64,000 nt of DNA from Calothrix anomala FACHB-343 (GCF_014696435.1 NZ_JACJQG010000016.1:62001-126000), one strand, 5' to 3'; numbered from the stretch's first letter, positions 6,973-16,510 are shown. Translations and numbers: made by a program. The notes: generated by a model from the letters alone, not told the origin.

Positions 6973-9555
6973 TCACAGCCAATTACCAATGAGTATATAT
7001 GCCGACCAAAAGCGGGGTGCTTTGTATTGGGGATCTTTCAATAACTTTAGCTGGGCTAGGCGCAAGGCTTCAGCTTTGCTAACGTTACCATGCTGAAGTT
7101 CTTGATAGAAAAGTCCGACAAATTTAGCTGTTGCTGCATCATTAATATCCCACAAAGACGCGATCGTACTTCTTGCCCCGGCGCGAACTGCAACTCCAGC
7201 TAAACCGAGTACAGCGCGGTTATCGCCGGTGGCTGTTTGGCAAGCACTTAAAAATAATAGTTCCATGCTGCTAGATTTGCCACCTTCGCGACTGCGCAAA
7301 ATACTATCGAATTGGGTAACATTAATGGGGCCATCGGCAGCCAAAATAAAGGTATCTTCAGCACGGGAACTAAATTCACCGTGGGTAGCTATATGCACTA
7401 TGTTAAAATTACTAGAGTTAATTTTGCTTTCTAAGGCTTTACTGGTAAATTGCTGTTCTAGAAGCTTGGTTGTCTCTACTCCGGTGTTAGCAATTAACTC
7501 AAATTCCTCTTCAATGGCAGGTAAGGGCGGATATTGAGAAAACCCTGGGGGAGAATTGATTAATCCGGCGGTAATAACTCTGAGTTTCTGTTTTGCTAAG
7601 GGGTGAGGATCGAGGAGTTGCAAACCGAGATTGAGAGAAACAGCATATTTCTCTAATAAATATTGTTTACCATCATGCAAAGCTGCCATTGGCACATTAC
7701 GTAAAGTCCCATCTAGCAGAAACACTAGAGTTTTGACGCCAGCAGTTTGTAATTCTGACTCAATCGGTTGAATTAGCAAACTGTAAAGCTGCTGTAACTG
7801 TTTTTTTGTAGCTTTGCTAGTATATTGTTGATTGAGATTGAATCTTAGTTGATTCGCTATTTTCTCGACTTCTGCTTGCGGTATGTTGGTGGCATAATGT
7901 CGCAGGGGTTGTTTGGGAATTTTGACGATTACTTGGAGTGATTCTGGCAGAATTATCGGGTAAAAAATAGCGGCAGTGGGATTATCTTCGTCTACTAATT
8001 TATCTAGTACTACTGTTTGACCTTGTAAACAAGCTTCGCGGAAAAAGTTATCTAATTCGGCTAATTGCAAGGCTTCAATGCGTTGGCGAGCTTTCTCTAG
8101 AATTTTTTCATCCGGTTTATCGGCTTGAGAGCGCAGTAATATTTCTACTGATTCCCGATATACTGGCTCGACACTGTCACGAAAAGATAATTGCACATCT
8201 TGGTTAACAGTTACTAAGTCACTGCGGAGACTATCTAGGGTTGCTAAACTCCCATCATAGGCAAGAATTGCATCTTGAATATTTCCTTGTGCTTTGAATA
8301 TCCTACCCAATTGCCATTGCCAGCGATAAGCTATTTCTGGTGCGTTGTGAGTTTGGGTTAAAAATAAAGCCTGCTCGGTGAGTTTTTGCGCTTCATTCCA
8401 CTGTTGTGTTTGTTCGTAGAAATGCCCTAAAGTACCGAGTCCATAAGCTTCTGCTCGTTTATCGCCTAAATCACGGGCTTGTTGAATGGCGCTAGCTATG
8501 AGTTGGGAATTCTTAAGTGTTAAATTTTCTCCCCCTAATTTCAGCAGATTTTGGACAAAGTTAATCCGCGCATAGATGGCTAAACTACTGGGGGGAAGTT
8601 GGGCGATTTGCGATTGAATTTCTGGTAATAAAGTTTGCGCTTGTGCAGATTTACCCTGTTCAATCATTAATTTCAATTGATTCAGCTGTGCTTGGACTTT
8701 GGTTAGGGGTGAAGGAGCGATTTTAACTACTTGTTGATAAAATACCAACGCTTCTGTGATTTTACCTTCAGCATGAGCGTTATTCCCCAAGCTTAATAAA
8801 CTGGCGGCTACATGATCAAAAGATTGCAACCGTTGAGCAATTTCCAGACTTTGCTGTAAAACCTTTTGCGCTGCTGATAAATTACCAGCTAATTGCAGAC
8901 TATCACCAAGCGATCGCAAACTGACGACTTTTTCTAAAGAATCTGGTTGCGATTGTAACTGCTGCTGTACTTGGTTCAGTAATTTTATGGATTTTTGATA
9001 AAAACCTTGGATGCGTAAAACTTGAGCTTGATTGATTTGCGATCGCACTACGCCACTATTATCGTTTATTTTGGTATATATCTCTGCTGCCTGTTGCCAA
9101 CTCCTCAAAGCTGCATCTGTTTGTCTCATACTTAATTGCAGACTAGCTTGCACATCTAGCGATTGAGCGAAAACTCCTAAATTCGCCGTTTTCTCGGAAT
9201 TCGCTGTTAATAACTTAAGACTAGCTGTAATTGCTTGTTGGGCTTGATTCCAATTGCCCAGTTCTTGATAAGCTAGAGATAAATTACTCAAAGTTGCCGC
9301 TTGTCTGAGGGTATCGCCCTGCTGTTGATATTCTTTAACTGCTTGCTGTAAAAATTTCACAGCTTCCGCAAATCTGCCAGCATCATATAATTTTTTCCCC
9401 TGTTCTAAATTAGAGATAGCGACAGAGATTGATGTTTGTACATTTATGGGATTATTAGCAACAAATTTACCCATAGCTGGTGAAACATGGGTGCATATTA
9501 TTGTAGTTGCTACTACCAGCGCCAAAAAAGAGTATAGTTTATTTTTAAATTTCAT
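6973..9555 (-). CDS. TPR-repeat protein with C-terminal CHAT (caspase-like) domain
   Basis: 860 residues from ATG 9555. Residues 1-29 form a signal peptide (FLALVVATTIICTHVSPAMG), so the protein is exported. Residues about 45-430 are tetratricopeptide repeats (for example GKLYDAGRFAEAVKFLQQA). Residues about 560-860 form a CHAT domain with the catalytic His in HIATHGEFS (near 722) and the catalytic Cys in FLSACQTATGD (near 770), followed by GLAGVAVRAGARSTIASLW. Family knowledge: CHAT domains are clan CD cysteine peptidases related to caspases and separase. In filamentous cyanobacteria, exported TPR-CHAT proteins often sit near haemagglutinin-type secreted proteins, as here (10473-15716). Both dyad residues are present, so activity is plausible; the substrate is unknown. 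Confidence 0.9.
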   Translation of the reverse strand: MKFKNKLYSFLALVVATTIICTHVSPAMGKFVANNPINVQTSISVAISNLEQGKKLYDAGRFAEAVKFLQQAVKEYQQQGDTLRQAATLSNLSLAYQELGNWNQAQQAITASLKLLTANSEKTANLGVFAQSLDVQASLQLSMRQTDAALRSWQQAAEIYTKINDNSGVVRSQINQAQVLRIQGFYQKSIKLLNQVQQQLQSQPDSLEKVVSLRSLGDSLQLAGNLSAAQKVLQQSLEIAQRLQSFDHVAASLLSLGNNAHAEGKITEALVFYQQVVKIAPSPLTKVQAQLNQLKLMIEQGKSAQAQTLLPEIQSQIAQLPPSSLAIYARINFVQNLLKLGGENLTLKNSQLIASAIQQARDLGDKRAEAYGLGTLGHFYEQTQQWNEAQKLTEQALFLTQTHNAPEIAYRWQWQLGRIFKAQGNIQDAILAYDGSLATLDSLRSDLVTVNQDVQLSFRDSVEPVYRESVEILLRSQADKPDEKILEKARQRIEALQLAELDNFFREACLQGQTVVLDKLVDEDNPTAAIFYPIILPESLQVIVKIPKQPLRHYATNIPQAEVEKIANQLRFNLNQQYTSKATKKQLQQLYSLLIQPIESELQTAGVKTLVFLLDGTLRNVPMAALHDGKQYLLEKYAVSLNLGLQLLDPHPLAKQKLRVITAGLINSPPGFSQYPPLPAIEEEFELIANTGVETTKLLEQQFTSKALESKINSSNFNIVHIATHGEFSSRAEDTFILAADGPINVTQFDSILRSREGGKSSSMELLFLSACQTATGDNRAVLGLAGVAVRAGARSTIASLWDINDAATAKFVGLFYQELQHGNVSKAEALRLAQLKLLKDPQYKAPRFWSAYILIGNWL

Positions 9556-9720
9556 TGCAGTATAAAAGACGCAAGGAAGTTCTTATTCAGTAATTAATCT
9601 AACTATTTTATTTAGGTAGATTCCTATTCGATTATAATATTCAATGGCTATCAGCAATAATTACGTGTAAAAAATAACGCCGCAAAAAAGCTAATTAACA
9701 ATTACAGGAGCTAATCATAT

Positions 9721-10008
9721 ATGAAATTTAGAGGCATAAAACGCGGTCAAAACATTGAAATATTAGAACAAATGCATAATATTCCTGACGGTACAGAAAT
9801 CATAGTAGATTTAGAATTTATTGAAAGTCAAATTACAGAAACACAACACCCCCTAACAGAAACAGAAAGACTAGCAAAAATAAATCAATTATTTGGAGCT
9901 TGGAAGAACCAACCAGAATTAACCGAAATTTTTACAGAAATTGACCAACAACGACATAATTATCAAGGTGGAACTATAAATTCAATCGATAATCAAGATA
10001 ACGAATAA
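9721..10008 (+). CDS. Antitoxin of a VapBC-type pair
   Basis: 95 residues from ATG 9721, with AGGAG upstream. The N-terminal part (MKFRGIKRGQNIEILE...IPDGTEIIVDLE) looks like a small beta-rich AbrB/VapB-like DNA-binding half. The C-terminal half (ETERLAKINQLFGAWKNQPE, TEIFTEIDQQRH) is the toxin-wrapping tail common in cyanobacterial antitoxins. The stop overlaps the start of the PIN-domain gene by one base (TAATG), the usual toxin-antitoxin coupling. It is intact, whereas the toxin is not. An orphaned antitoxin could still bind its own promoter or neutralise related toxins; this is inference. Confidence 0.7.
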   Translation: MKFRGIKRGQNIEILEQMHNIPDGTEIIVDLEFIESQITETQHPLTETERLAKINQLFGAWKNQPELTEIFTEIDQQRHNYQGGTINSIDNQDNE

Positions 10009-10352
10009 TGTATCTATTAGATACCAATATATGTATTGCACTACTCAATGAAAACCCCCTAGCAATTACTAAATTTAATCGCTTTTTCAGTCAGTGCTAT
10101 CTTTCTATCATTGTAGTTTCGGAACTATATAAAGGTATTTATTGTTCTCAACATGTAGCCAAAAATTTGGAAATATTAGCACAGTTTACAGAACTCTTAC
10201 CAGTAGAACCTTTTCATATTGAATTGGTATTAACTGTCAACTGTCAACCGTCAACCGTCAACCGTCAACTGTCAACTGTCAACTGTCAACTGTCAACTGT
10301 CAACAGCCCTCACGATGGGTTGTGCAACTTACAGCAATTTTCAGGTAAATAG
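10008..10352 (+). pseudogene. VapC-type PIN-domain toxin truncated by an STRR array
   Basis: The frame opens as a normal PIN toxin: MYLLDTNICIALLNENP with the first catalytic Asp (residue 5), then VSELYKGI with the second acidic residue. After ELLPVEPFHIE (near residue 74) it runs into translated heptamer repeats and stops at 10352. The C-terminal half of a PIN domain, with its remaining acidic residues, is missing and is not found downstream in any frame. The gene was therefore interrupted by array growth or by recombination at the array and has lost its 3' part. An active nuclease is unlikely. Confidence 0.8.
10232..10304. repeat. STRR array (GTCAACT/C) inside the vapC-like gene
   Basis: About ten tandem copies of the heptamer AACTGTC or AACCGTC. 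This is the short tandemly repeated repetitive sequence type described in heterocystous cyanobacteria. It starts inside the PIN coding frame and replaces the rest of the toxin gene. Confidence 0.9.
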
Positions 10353-10460
10353 ACCACACTGTAGGGGCACGGCATCCACAATCTTCTCATATATACAATA
10401 ATCTTACTGATGCCGTGCCCCTACTACGATTGTGGTTCAAATGCATGAAAACTGCTGTAA
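10329..10460. mobile_element. MITE-like element, 132 bp, with GTAGGGGCACGGC interior
   Basis: The ends TTACAGCAATTTTCA and TGAAAACTGCTGTAA match as inverted repeats at 14 of 15 positions. A further inner ACCACA/TGTGGT pair is present. The centre is a palindrome with arms TGTAGGGGCACGGCAT and ATGCCGTGCCCCTAC, the same interior as the 43-kb element but with different ends. I see no clear target duplication. It lies between the dead toxin gene and the end of the haemagglutinin-type gene. Confidence 0.6.
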
Positions 10461-10472
10461 AAGTACAATAGC

Positions 10473-13400
10473 TTACCGAGAACTCGCGCAAGCAGCAGCT
10501 GTTAACGTCGGACTATGGGGTATAACATGAGAAGCTTGTGCAACTAAATAGATATCGCCGTTTTCACCCTTCATTAATCCCTGGGCTTCTACAATCTCCT
10601 GTGGGGAAGGATTTTCACTGATGCTACGCTGACTATTACCCGGAGAATTTTGATTATTATCTACAGTCACCCATTTTTTGACTACCGAATCTGTTTGCAG
10701 ATATTCATAAGGATTAAACGGTAAACCGCCTCTTCCCGTAATCGTAAATGAACTGGCGCTTTGTTTACTACCAGCTTGACAAGAGTTATCAATTTGTCTG
10801 GAAGCATCCAGCAGATTGGCGCTGAGTTGCACTAAGCCTTTACTGGGGTCTACTTCTGGTGTATTTATAGTCACATTACCGCTAATACCCAATTCCGAAC
10901 TAGCAGTGATACCGCTTTGTGCTGTCTGTTGTGCTTGGAATCCTATACCGAAGATTCCTTGAGTAGATATGTTAATATTGCCACCTTGACCACTAAAAGC
11001 ATTGGCTGTAATATCGCTGTTTTCTGCGGCAATGGCGATGATGAAGGGACTGTTAATGGTAATGTTACCACCATTACCGCCTGCAAAATCTGTGCCTGCT
11101 GTGGCGGTAATGTTGCTATTACGCCGCACAAATAAAAAATCTTGAATATCTAGTGTAATTTCGCCGCCATTATTACTAGTAGTAGCAGCATTAATAAAGG
11201 CTTGATTGTCTAAAGTTAAAGTCCCAGCAGTTAGGGAAATATTGCCGCCTTTACCGCTACCATTACTATTTACGCCGATACCTGCACCGTTTTTAATAAT
11301 AAAAATTTCTGGGTCAATTGTAATATTGCCGCTATCACCTGTTGCAGTTTTTTCGGTATTGGCAAATAGTCCGGTATTTGTGCCGTCTAAGGTGATATTA
11401 TCTCTGACTTGGATGTTGATATTTCCGGCTTTTTTTGTACCAGATGTGGTGGTGAGAAATTGTCCGCCGTTATTGGCGCTTAAGGTATGAGCATTAATGT
11501 TGATGTTACCGCCTTGACCATTCATTGTGGAAGCGGAGATTTTCACACCATCATTAATATTTAAGTTTTGAGTGGTAATAAGAATATTACCTGCATCGCC
11601 TATACCAGTACTTTCAACTGCTAATTTTCCTTTACCAGTAATGTTGATATTTTCCGGTGCGGTGAGAATTAAGTCACCACCTTTACCACTGCCAGAAGTA
11701 GAAGCAGAAATATTAGAATTGGGGAACAGGTTAATATCTAAATTGGGTTGATTTTGGTAAGGATTAAGTTTTAATGTACCTGCGGGGGCTTGTCCTTGGG
11801 TTTCGGCAAAAATTCCCACAATGCCTGCTAGGTCTAATTTGGAGGCGTTTAAGGTGATGCTGCCACCTTCTTGGGTATTTGTGGCGGTCTTTGTGGCGGT
11901 GGCGGTGATGCTGGCGGTGTCGGATACAGTGAGGCTAGGAGTATTGACAATGATATTTCCGGCTTTACCTGCGCCAGTGGTTTCTACAGAGATAATTGGC
12001 GCAAAGTCTTGGACGCCTTTACCTATATTTACAAAATTTAGGGCGTTAACGCTAATTGTACCGCCATTTCCGCTACCAGAAGTTGAGGCAAATATTTTAC
12101 CCTCATTAGTAATATTTAAGTTTCCAGTGGTCATGGAAATATTGCCAGCATCTCCTGTACCTTCAGACAAAGCAAACAAGCCACTATTAATTCCTAGGTT
12201 GGGATTTAAGAGATTCTTCTGGGATTGAGGTGTGTTTTGACCAGCAATATTAATCCTATCATTAGCAATAATATCAATATTTCCTGCTTTACCATTACTA
12301 CCTCTGGCAGCAGTGCTTATGATTTGTCCTCCACTTTCTATATTGATATTATTAATATTAATCCCAATTTCACCACCATTATTGCTACTGCGTGTTAGCA
12401 CACTGATAAATCCTCCATCTGCAAGATGCAAAATACCTTGAGGATTACCTTGATTAATGATAATAGTTCCACCCTTTCCACTATTAAGATTTTCACTGGA
12501 GGAAAGTAAACCACTATTAATTCTAAAGGCATTGACTCCAGAAATATCAAGAAAATCGGCATTTTTAATAAAAATGTTCCCTGCTGTACCTGCTCCCTTC
12601 GTTTGTGCTTCTATTCTTGCACCGTCTCTAATAGTTAAATTAGGAGTATCAATGGTAATATTACCTGCATTTCCCGTTGAATTATTTTCTGCTACAGCAA
12701 AGATACTACTAGAATTTTTGCCATCAGATGATGTACCAATTACTTCTACTGACTCGGAAGCAGCGATATTGATATTTCCACCAAAACCTTTATCAATAGT
12801 TCCCGCAAAAACTTTTGAACCATTATTAATACTAAGTTTATCAGTGATGATGTTTAAACTTCCTGCATTACCAGTTCCGTAGGTACTAACAGCAATAAAT
12901 CCTCCTTCTTGGAGGGAAATCTGCTTTCCTTGAATTCTCGAATTACCAGCATTACCTGAACTAAAGCTTAAAGTTACTAAACCTCCAGAACCTTGTAAGA
13001 TAATTTGGTCAGCATTAACTTCTAGATCACCACCATTGCCAACATCTGACAAATTAGACAATTGATTCTCAATTTGGTTGGTAATACTATCAGGAGTAAT
13101 TCCACCCGAATTTAATATAAATTTTGTCTCTGAATCTAACTTATTAAATTCATCCTTTACTGCTAAAAGAATTGAATTAGGAAGGATAACTGAGATATAT
13201 TTAGTTGCTATAGAGCCAGTAAATAATCCTGAATAATCTCTTGCCATTAGTTTTTTTGTATTTATTGTGAGTTTACCTGCTTCACCACTTCCTAAAGTAC
13301 CTGTCGTTATTCCAGCAGAAATATCTACTAAAAATGATTTTAAATTTTCTCTAGTCAATTCCAGGGAAACTGTTTCTGTTTTGTTACCAATAATCTCAAT

Positions 13401-15716
13401 TGATTCTGCGGCATTAATAAGAATATCTCCTACTTTACCCAGCTTAAAATCATCATTTGCAAATATTAAATAATTTAAATAATTTAAATTATTTAATTTA
13501 GATTTGATGATGCCTCGGAAATATGGTTGAGCCGTGGTAGTAATCCCAGTTTGGTACAGACGATGAGATCGATCTCGATTATCTTGAATTAGAAGTTTAT
13601 TGGTTGTTAGTTGGATATTTCCAGCATTTCCTAACCCTTGTGTAATAGATTGTAATGCACCACCATTTTTTAAATTAACTTCTTTTGCATTAACAATTAA
13701 GTTACCACCACTACCACGACCCATAGTTGTAGTTCCGAAACGAGCATGATCAGTGCCAGAGATATTTAGTACATCTGCTTCAATTATTAAATTTCCACCT
13801 TTTCCTAAACCATCTATATCTACCGAAACATCATTATTATCGGACGTTATCCGTGGGGATTTGAAGTAAATATCACCTCCTACTATTGATGAGTTGCCAC
13901 TACAGATATTTATTTCACTACAGAAATTAGTAAGACTGTTAATCAATCCTTCTATAGAGATAGAATTACCGCTAATTAGCTTAATATTTCCACCACTGTT
14001 ATTTCGGGAAGTAGAAATAGTCCGTCCAACTCTAATATCTTTTGCCGCTTCTAGTGAGATATCTCCTGATCGTCCAAAATATGAAGCAGTATACAGTGGA
14101 GCAGTTGTAAAGATATTACCTGTTCTAGAAACAAGAGAAATATTTCCGCCCTTTCCATCTGTTTCTAACAGTGAATATGAGGATGAGTTTATGCCTTTGT
14201 CTATAGGAATATCACCCTGTGCAGCAATAGAAATATCACCCTGTGCAGCAATAGAAATATGACCACCATTTCCAGATTTTCCTGAAGGTGAAGATGAGTA
14301 GGAAAGTATGGCTTGATGAGTGTAAATATTGCCTCCAGATATGAGTGTAATTGCTCCTCCATTTCCTGCATTACCTGAATTAGCAGAATAAGAGTATGAT
14401 TTTAGGGATTGTGTAAGTATATTACTCCCGGCTGTGAGTGTAATTGCTCCTCCATTTCCTGCATTACCTGAATTAGAAATGAAGGAAGTATCAATATTGC
14501 CTAATGTCAAATTTGCTCCCAAAATGCTAATATCTCTGCCATTGGTTTTAATAGTATCCGCAGCATTCATTTGAAAATTACCGATACCATCCCTATCAGC
14601 ATCAGCAATAAAGGCGATTTTTCCGCTACCATCAGCTAAATTTAAAGTGCTATTAGTCAGAGAATCAACTGTAATATTATTAGTCGCTTGCAATATCAGA
14701 TTTGTATTTCCAGACAAACCTTCTAATGTAGTTTGATAAACTGTAGCATCATTATTTTTATTTTCACTAATAGTCAGGTTTTTAGTATTGAGGAATAATG
14801 TAGCTGTAGCGATATTTCCTCTAGTTATTAAATTTTCTGTACCTGTTAATTGTACTTTTCCCTCTGGTGCTGTTAATGTGCCTGTATTAATCACATTGGC
14901 ACCAAGTAAATTTATATTTTGACCAGCATCTACTGTTAAATTACCTTGATTATTAATCGTCGCTTGCTGATTGCTCAACGCATTGCTAAATAAAGCCCCT
15001 GGTTTGACTGTCAATAAATTACTATTTTGCGGATTAGTAGCACTAAATAAGCCATTTTCACCTAATCTAATGCCATCGGCAGTAGTCGCCGTAAAGGAAC
15101 CGCGAATATCTAAAACTGCATTTTTACCAAAAATTATGCCATTGGGATTAATCAAAAACAGGTTAGCGTTACCCAATACCCCTAGAGTTCCCAGAATTTG
15201 AGAAGCATTATTTCCCGTCACCCTTGTCAAAATATTCTCAATTCCACTGGGATTGGTAAAATATGCTCCTCTTGCTGAGTCAATATTAAACTCACTAAAA
15301 CTGTGGAAAAGGTTCGCCCCGCGAATTGCACCCCCATCTATTCTGTCACTGGGAATGCCTTTAATTGTATCAGGGTTGACAACTGAGCTTTCAGTGCCAA
15401 GGGTATTATCTGGGATTATTTGCGCCTTAGCCAAGCTAAAGTGAGCCAGAGTCAAGTAAATCAGACTGGTGAACGGTAAAAAACGTATAATTTGTGAAAA
15501 TAGCCCGAAAGATACCTTTTTAAGGTTAGATTCTTCAAGATTGGACAGAAGTGTATTATCAGACTCAAGTGCAGCACGGGTATTATCAATTAAGCGGCTA
15601 TAAGCTTCAATGGTTAATCCATGTCCTAAATCAAGATTTCCATCAATGGACTTTAGCAGAGCGAGACGACGTTGGGCTTTGTCAACACCAGCAGAACCAC
15701 GAGTTCTCAAAGGCAT
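10473..15716 (-). CDS. Haemagglutinin-type (TPS-domain) secreted repeat protein with N-terminal fusion
   Basis: 1747 residues from ATG 15716, with AAGGAG eight bases upstream. Residues 1-65 (TRGSAGVDKAQRRLALLKSI, LDLGHGLTIEAYSRLI) look like the start of an unrelated small cyanobacterial protein. A hydrophobic export signal follows at about 72-97, ending AKAQ. Residues about 98-240 are a two-partner-secretion domain (NLFHSFSEFNI, NANLFLINPNGIIFG, GSFTATTADGI). The rest is a long right-handed beta-helix of GNAGNI- and GSGKGGNI-type repeats. A closing block (SCQAGSKQ, GRGGLPFNP, EIVEAQGLMKG) is shared with the protein at 32.7 kb. Family knowledge: such proteins cross the outer membrane through a TpsB/FhaC porin and act in adhesion or matrix. 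No tpsB gene is in the window. Confidence 0.88.
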   Translation of the reverse strand: MPLRTRGSAGVDKAQRRLALLKSIDGNLDLGHGLTIEAYSRLIDNTRAALESDNTLLSNLEESNLKKVSFGLFSQIIRFLPFTSLIYLTLAHFSLAKAQIIPDNTLGTESSVVNPDTIKGIPSDRIDGGAIRGANLFHSFSEFNIDSARGAYFTNPSGIENILTRVTGNNASQILGTLGVLGNANLFLINPNGIIFGKNAVLDIRGSFTATTADGIRLGENGLFSATNPQNSNLLTVKPGALFSNALSNQQATINNQGNLTVDAGQNINLLGANVINTGTLTAPEGKVQLTGTENLITRGNIATATLFLNTKNLTISENKNNDATVYQTTLEGLSGNTNLILQATNNITVDSLTNSTLNLADGSGKIAFIADADRDGIGNFQMNAADTIKTNGRDISILGANLTLGNIDTSFISNSGNAGNGGAITLTAGSNILTQSLKSYSYSANSGNAGNGGAITLISGGNIYTHQAILSYSSSPSGKSGNGGHISIAAQGDISIAAQGDIPIDKGINSSSYSLLETDGKGGNISLVSRTGNIFTTAPLYTASYFGRSGDISLEAAKDIRVGRTISTSRNNSGGNIKLISGNSISIEGLINSLTNFCSEINICSGNSSIVGGDIYFKSPRITSDNNDVSVDIDGLGKGGNLIIEADVLNISGTDHARFGTTTMGRGSGGNLIVNAKEVNLKNGGALQSITQGLGNAGNIQLTTNKLLIQDNRDRSHRLYQTGITTTAQPYFRGIIKSKLNNLNYLNYLIFANDDFKLGKVGDILINAAESIEIIGNKTETVSLELTRENLKSFLVDISAGITTGTLGSGEAGKLTINTKKLMARDYSGLFTGSIATKYISVILPNSILLAVKDEFNKLDSETKFILNSGGITPDSITNQIENQLSNLSDVGNGGDLEVNADQIILQGSGGLVTLSFSSGNAGNSRIQGKQISLQEGGFIAVSTYGTGNAGSLNIITDKLSINNGSKVFAGTIDKGFGGNINIAASESVEVIGTSSDGKNSSSIFAVAENNSTGNAGNITIDTPNLTIRDGARIEAQTKGAGTAGNIFIKNADFLDISGVNAFRINSGLLSSSENLNSGKGGTIIINQGNPQGILHLADGGFISVLTRSSNNGGEIGININNINIESGGQIISTAARGSNGKAGNIDIIANDRINIAGQNTPQSQKNLLNPNLGINSGLFALSEGTGDAGNISMTTGNLNITNEGKIFASTSGSGNGGTISVNALNFVNIGKGVQDFAPIISVETTGAGKAGNIIVNTPSLTVSDTASITATATKTATNTQEGGSITLNASKLDLAGIVGIFAETQGQAPAGTLKLNPYQNQPNLDINLFPNSNISASTSGSGKGGDLILTAPENINITGKGKLAVESTGIGDAGNILITTQNLNINDGVKISASTMNGQGGNININAHTLSANNGGQFLTTTSGTKKAGNINIQVRDNITLDGTNTGLFANTEKTATGDSGNITIDPEIFIIKNGAGIGVNSNGSGKGGNISLTAGTLTLDNQAFINAATTSNNGGEITLDIQDFLFVRRNSNITATAGTDFAGGNGGNITINSPFIIAIAAENSDITANAFSGQGGNINISTQGIFGIGFQAQQTAQSGITASSELGISGNVTINTPEVDPSKGLVQLSANLLDASRQIDNSCQAGSKQSASSFTITGRGGLPFNPYEYLQTDSVVKKWVTVDNNQNSPGNSQRSISENPSPQEIVEAQGLMKGENGDIYLVAQASHVIPHSPTLTAAACASSR

Positions 15717-15948
15717 TTTAGATTCTCCTTAATAGAGTACACTTTTAGGATAGGAGAATGACTTTATAGCTGATATGAGTAGATTTTGGGAATTAATTTT
15801 CTCTAAAAAGCAGTATTTCGCAATTTATATGTGTTTTTACTCATTTATCAATCTTTTCGGAATTAAGAGTTAACAGCGATCGCTAATTGAGTCAGTTTAG
15901 CCTGCTTTAGATATCGCAGAAACAGCAATTGTAGTGGATGTAGTGGAT

Positions 15949-16027
15949 GTAGGTTGGGTTGAGGAACGAAACCCAACACCCCAAAGTCCTGTAATTGTTG
16001 GGTTTCACGACCTTCTACCCAACCTAC
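15949..16027. repeat. GTAGGTTGGGTTG palindromic repeat, full copy
   Basis: The left arm GTAGGTTGGGTTGAGGAACG continues into AAACCCAACA. The right arm runs TGTTGGGTTT...CTACCCAACCTACG around a variable centre. It matches the interior of the 2.4-kb element but lacks its terminal repeats. Confidence 0.8.
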
Positions 16028-16206
16028 GCATCTGTCTCATTTTTTTCTGGAATTGGTATCACCTCCGGATGCAGCTATATTTACAAAGCCTGTTAAAGCA
16101 GGCATGTTCAATATAACCCCAGGCTTTGAGCCTGCGGGCGTTATTTCGGGTATGACACGATTTTTTTACTCATTACCAGAATTGAGTTCTCAAACTGCAA
16201 ATTGAG

Positions 16207-16435
16207 TTCTCAAACTGGGATTTGAGAACTCACTTGAGTATATTCCGCAGGCAAAAGTTAATATTGCCTTCTCAAACTGGGGTTTGAGAACTCATTTGAG
16301 TATATTCCGCAGGCAAAAGTTAATATTGCCTTCTCAAACTGGGATTTGAGAACTCATTTGAGTATATTCCGCAGGCAAAAGTTAATATTGCCTTCTCAAA
16401 CTGGGATTTGAGAACTCATTTGAGTATATTCCGCA
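16207..16435. repeat. 62-bp tandem repeat, nearly four copies
   Basis: Units start at 16207, 16269, 16331 and 16393 and are almost identical, differing at a few positions. Each unit contains the palindrome TTCTCAAA(CTGGGA)TTTGAGAA, then a TGAGTATATTCCGCAGGCAA stretch. A partial palindrome copy precedes the array at about 16184. The last unit is cut by the STRR array. No coding frame persists across the units. Confidence 0.9.
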
Positions 16436-16436
16436 G

Positions 16437-16510
16437 CCAACCGTCAACCGTCAACAGTCAACCGCCAACCGTCAACAGTCAACAGTCAACCCTCAACCAT
16501 CAACCGTCAA
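16437..16510. repeat. STRR array overlapping the 3' end of the panE-like gene
   Basis: About ten heptamers of the type CAACCGT, CAACAGT and CAACCCT. The array crosses the stop codon of the gene ending at 16493 and encodes its last four or five residues (LTVDG) and its TGA. Confidence 0.85.

Larger units (their letters stand above)
15717..16492. other. 776-bp gene-free stretch packed with repeats
   Basis: From left to right it holds the upstream region of the haemagglutinin-type gene, a GTAGGTTGGGTTG palindrome (15949-16027), a small palindrome pair AAAGCCTG...CAGGC (about 16085-16130), the 62-bp tandem array (16207-16435) and an STRR array (16437-16510). I find no credible gene. A short frame covering 15934-16116 consists of repeat sequence. 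Confidence 0.7.

Noticed and set aside
10917-15444. Several plus-strand frames of 60-140 codons opposite the large haemagglutinin-type gene
   Set aside because: They are antisense shadows of a repetitive beta-helix gene; their translations are proline/isoleucine-rich with no motifs or ribosome-binding sites.
16207-16435. Possible CRISPR array
   Set aside because: The units are tandem and contiguous with no unique spacers, so this is a direct repeat rather than a CRISPR.
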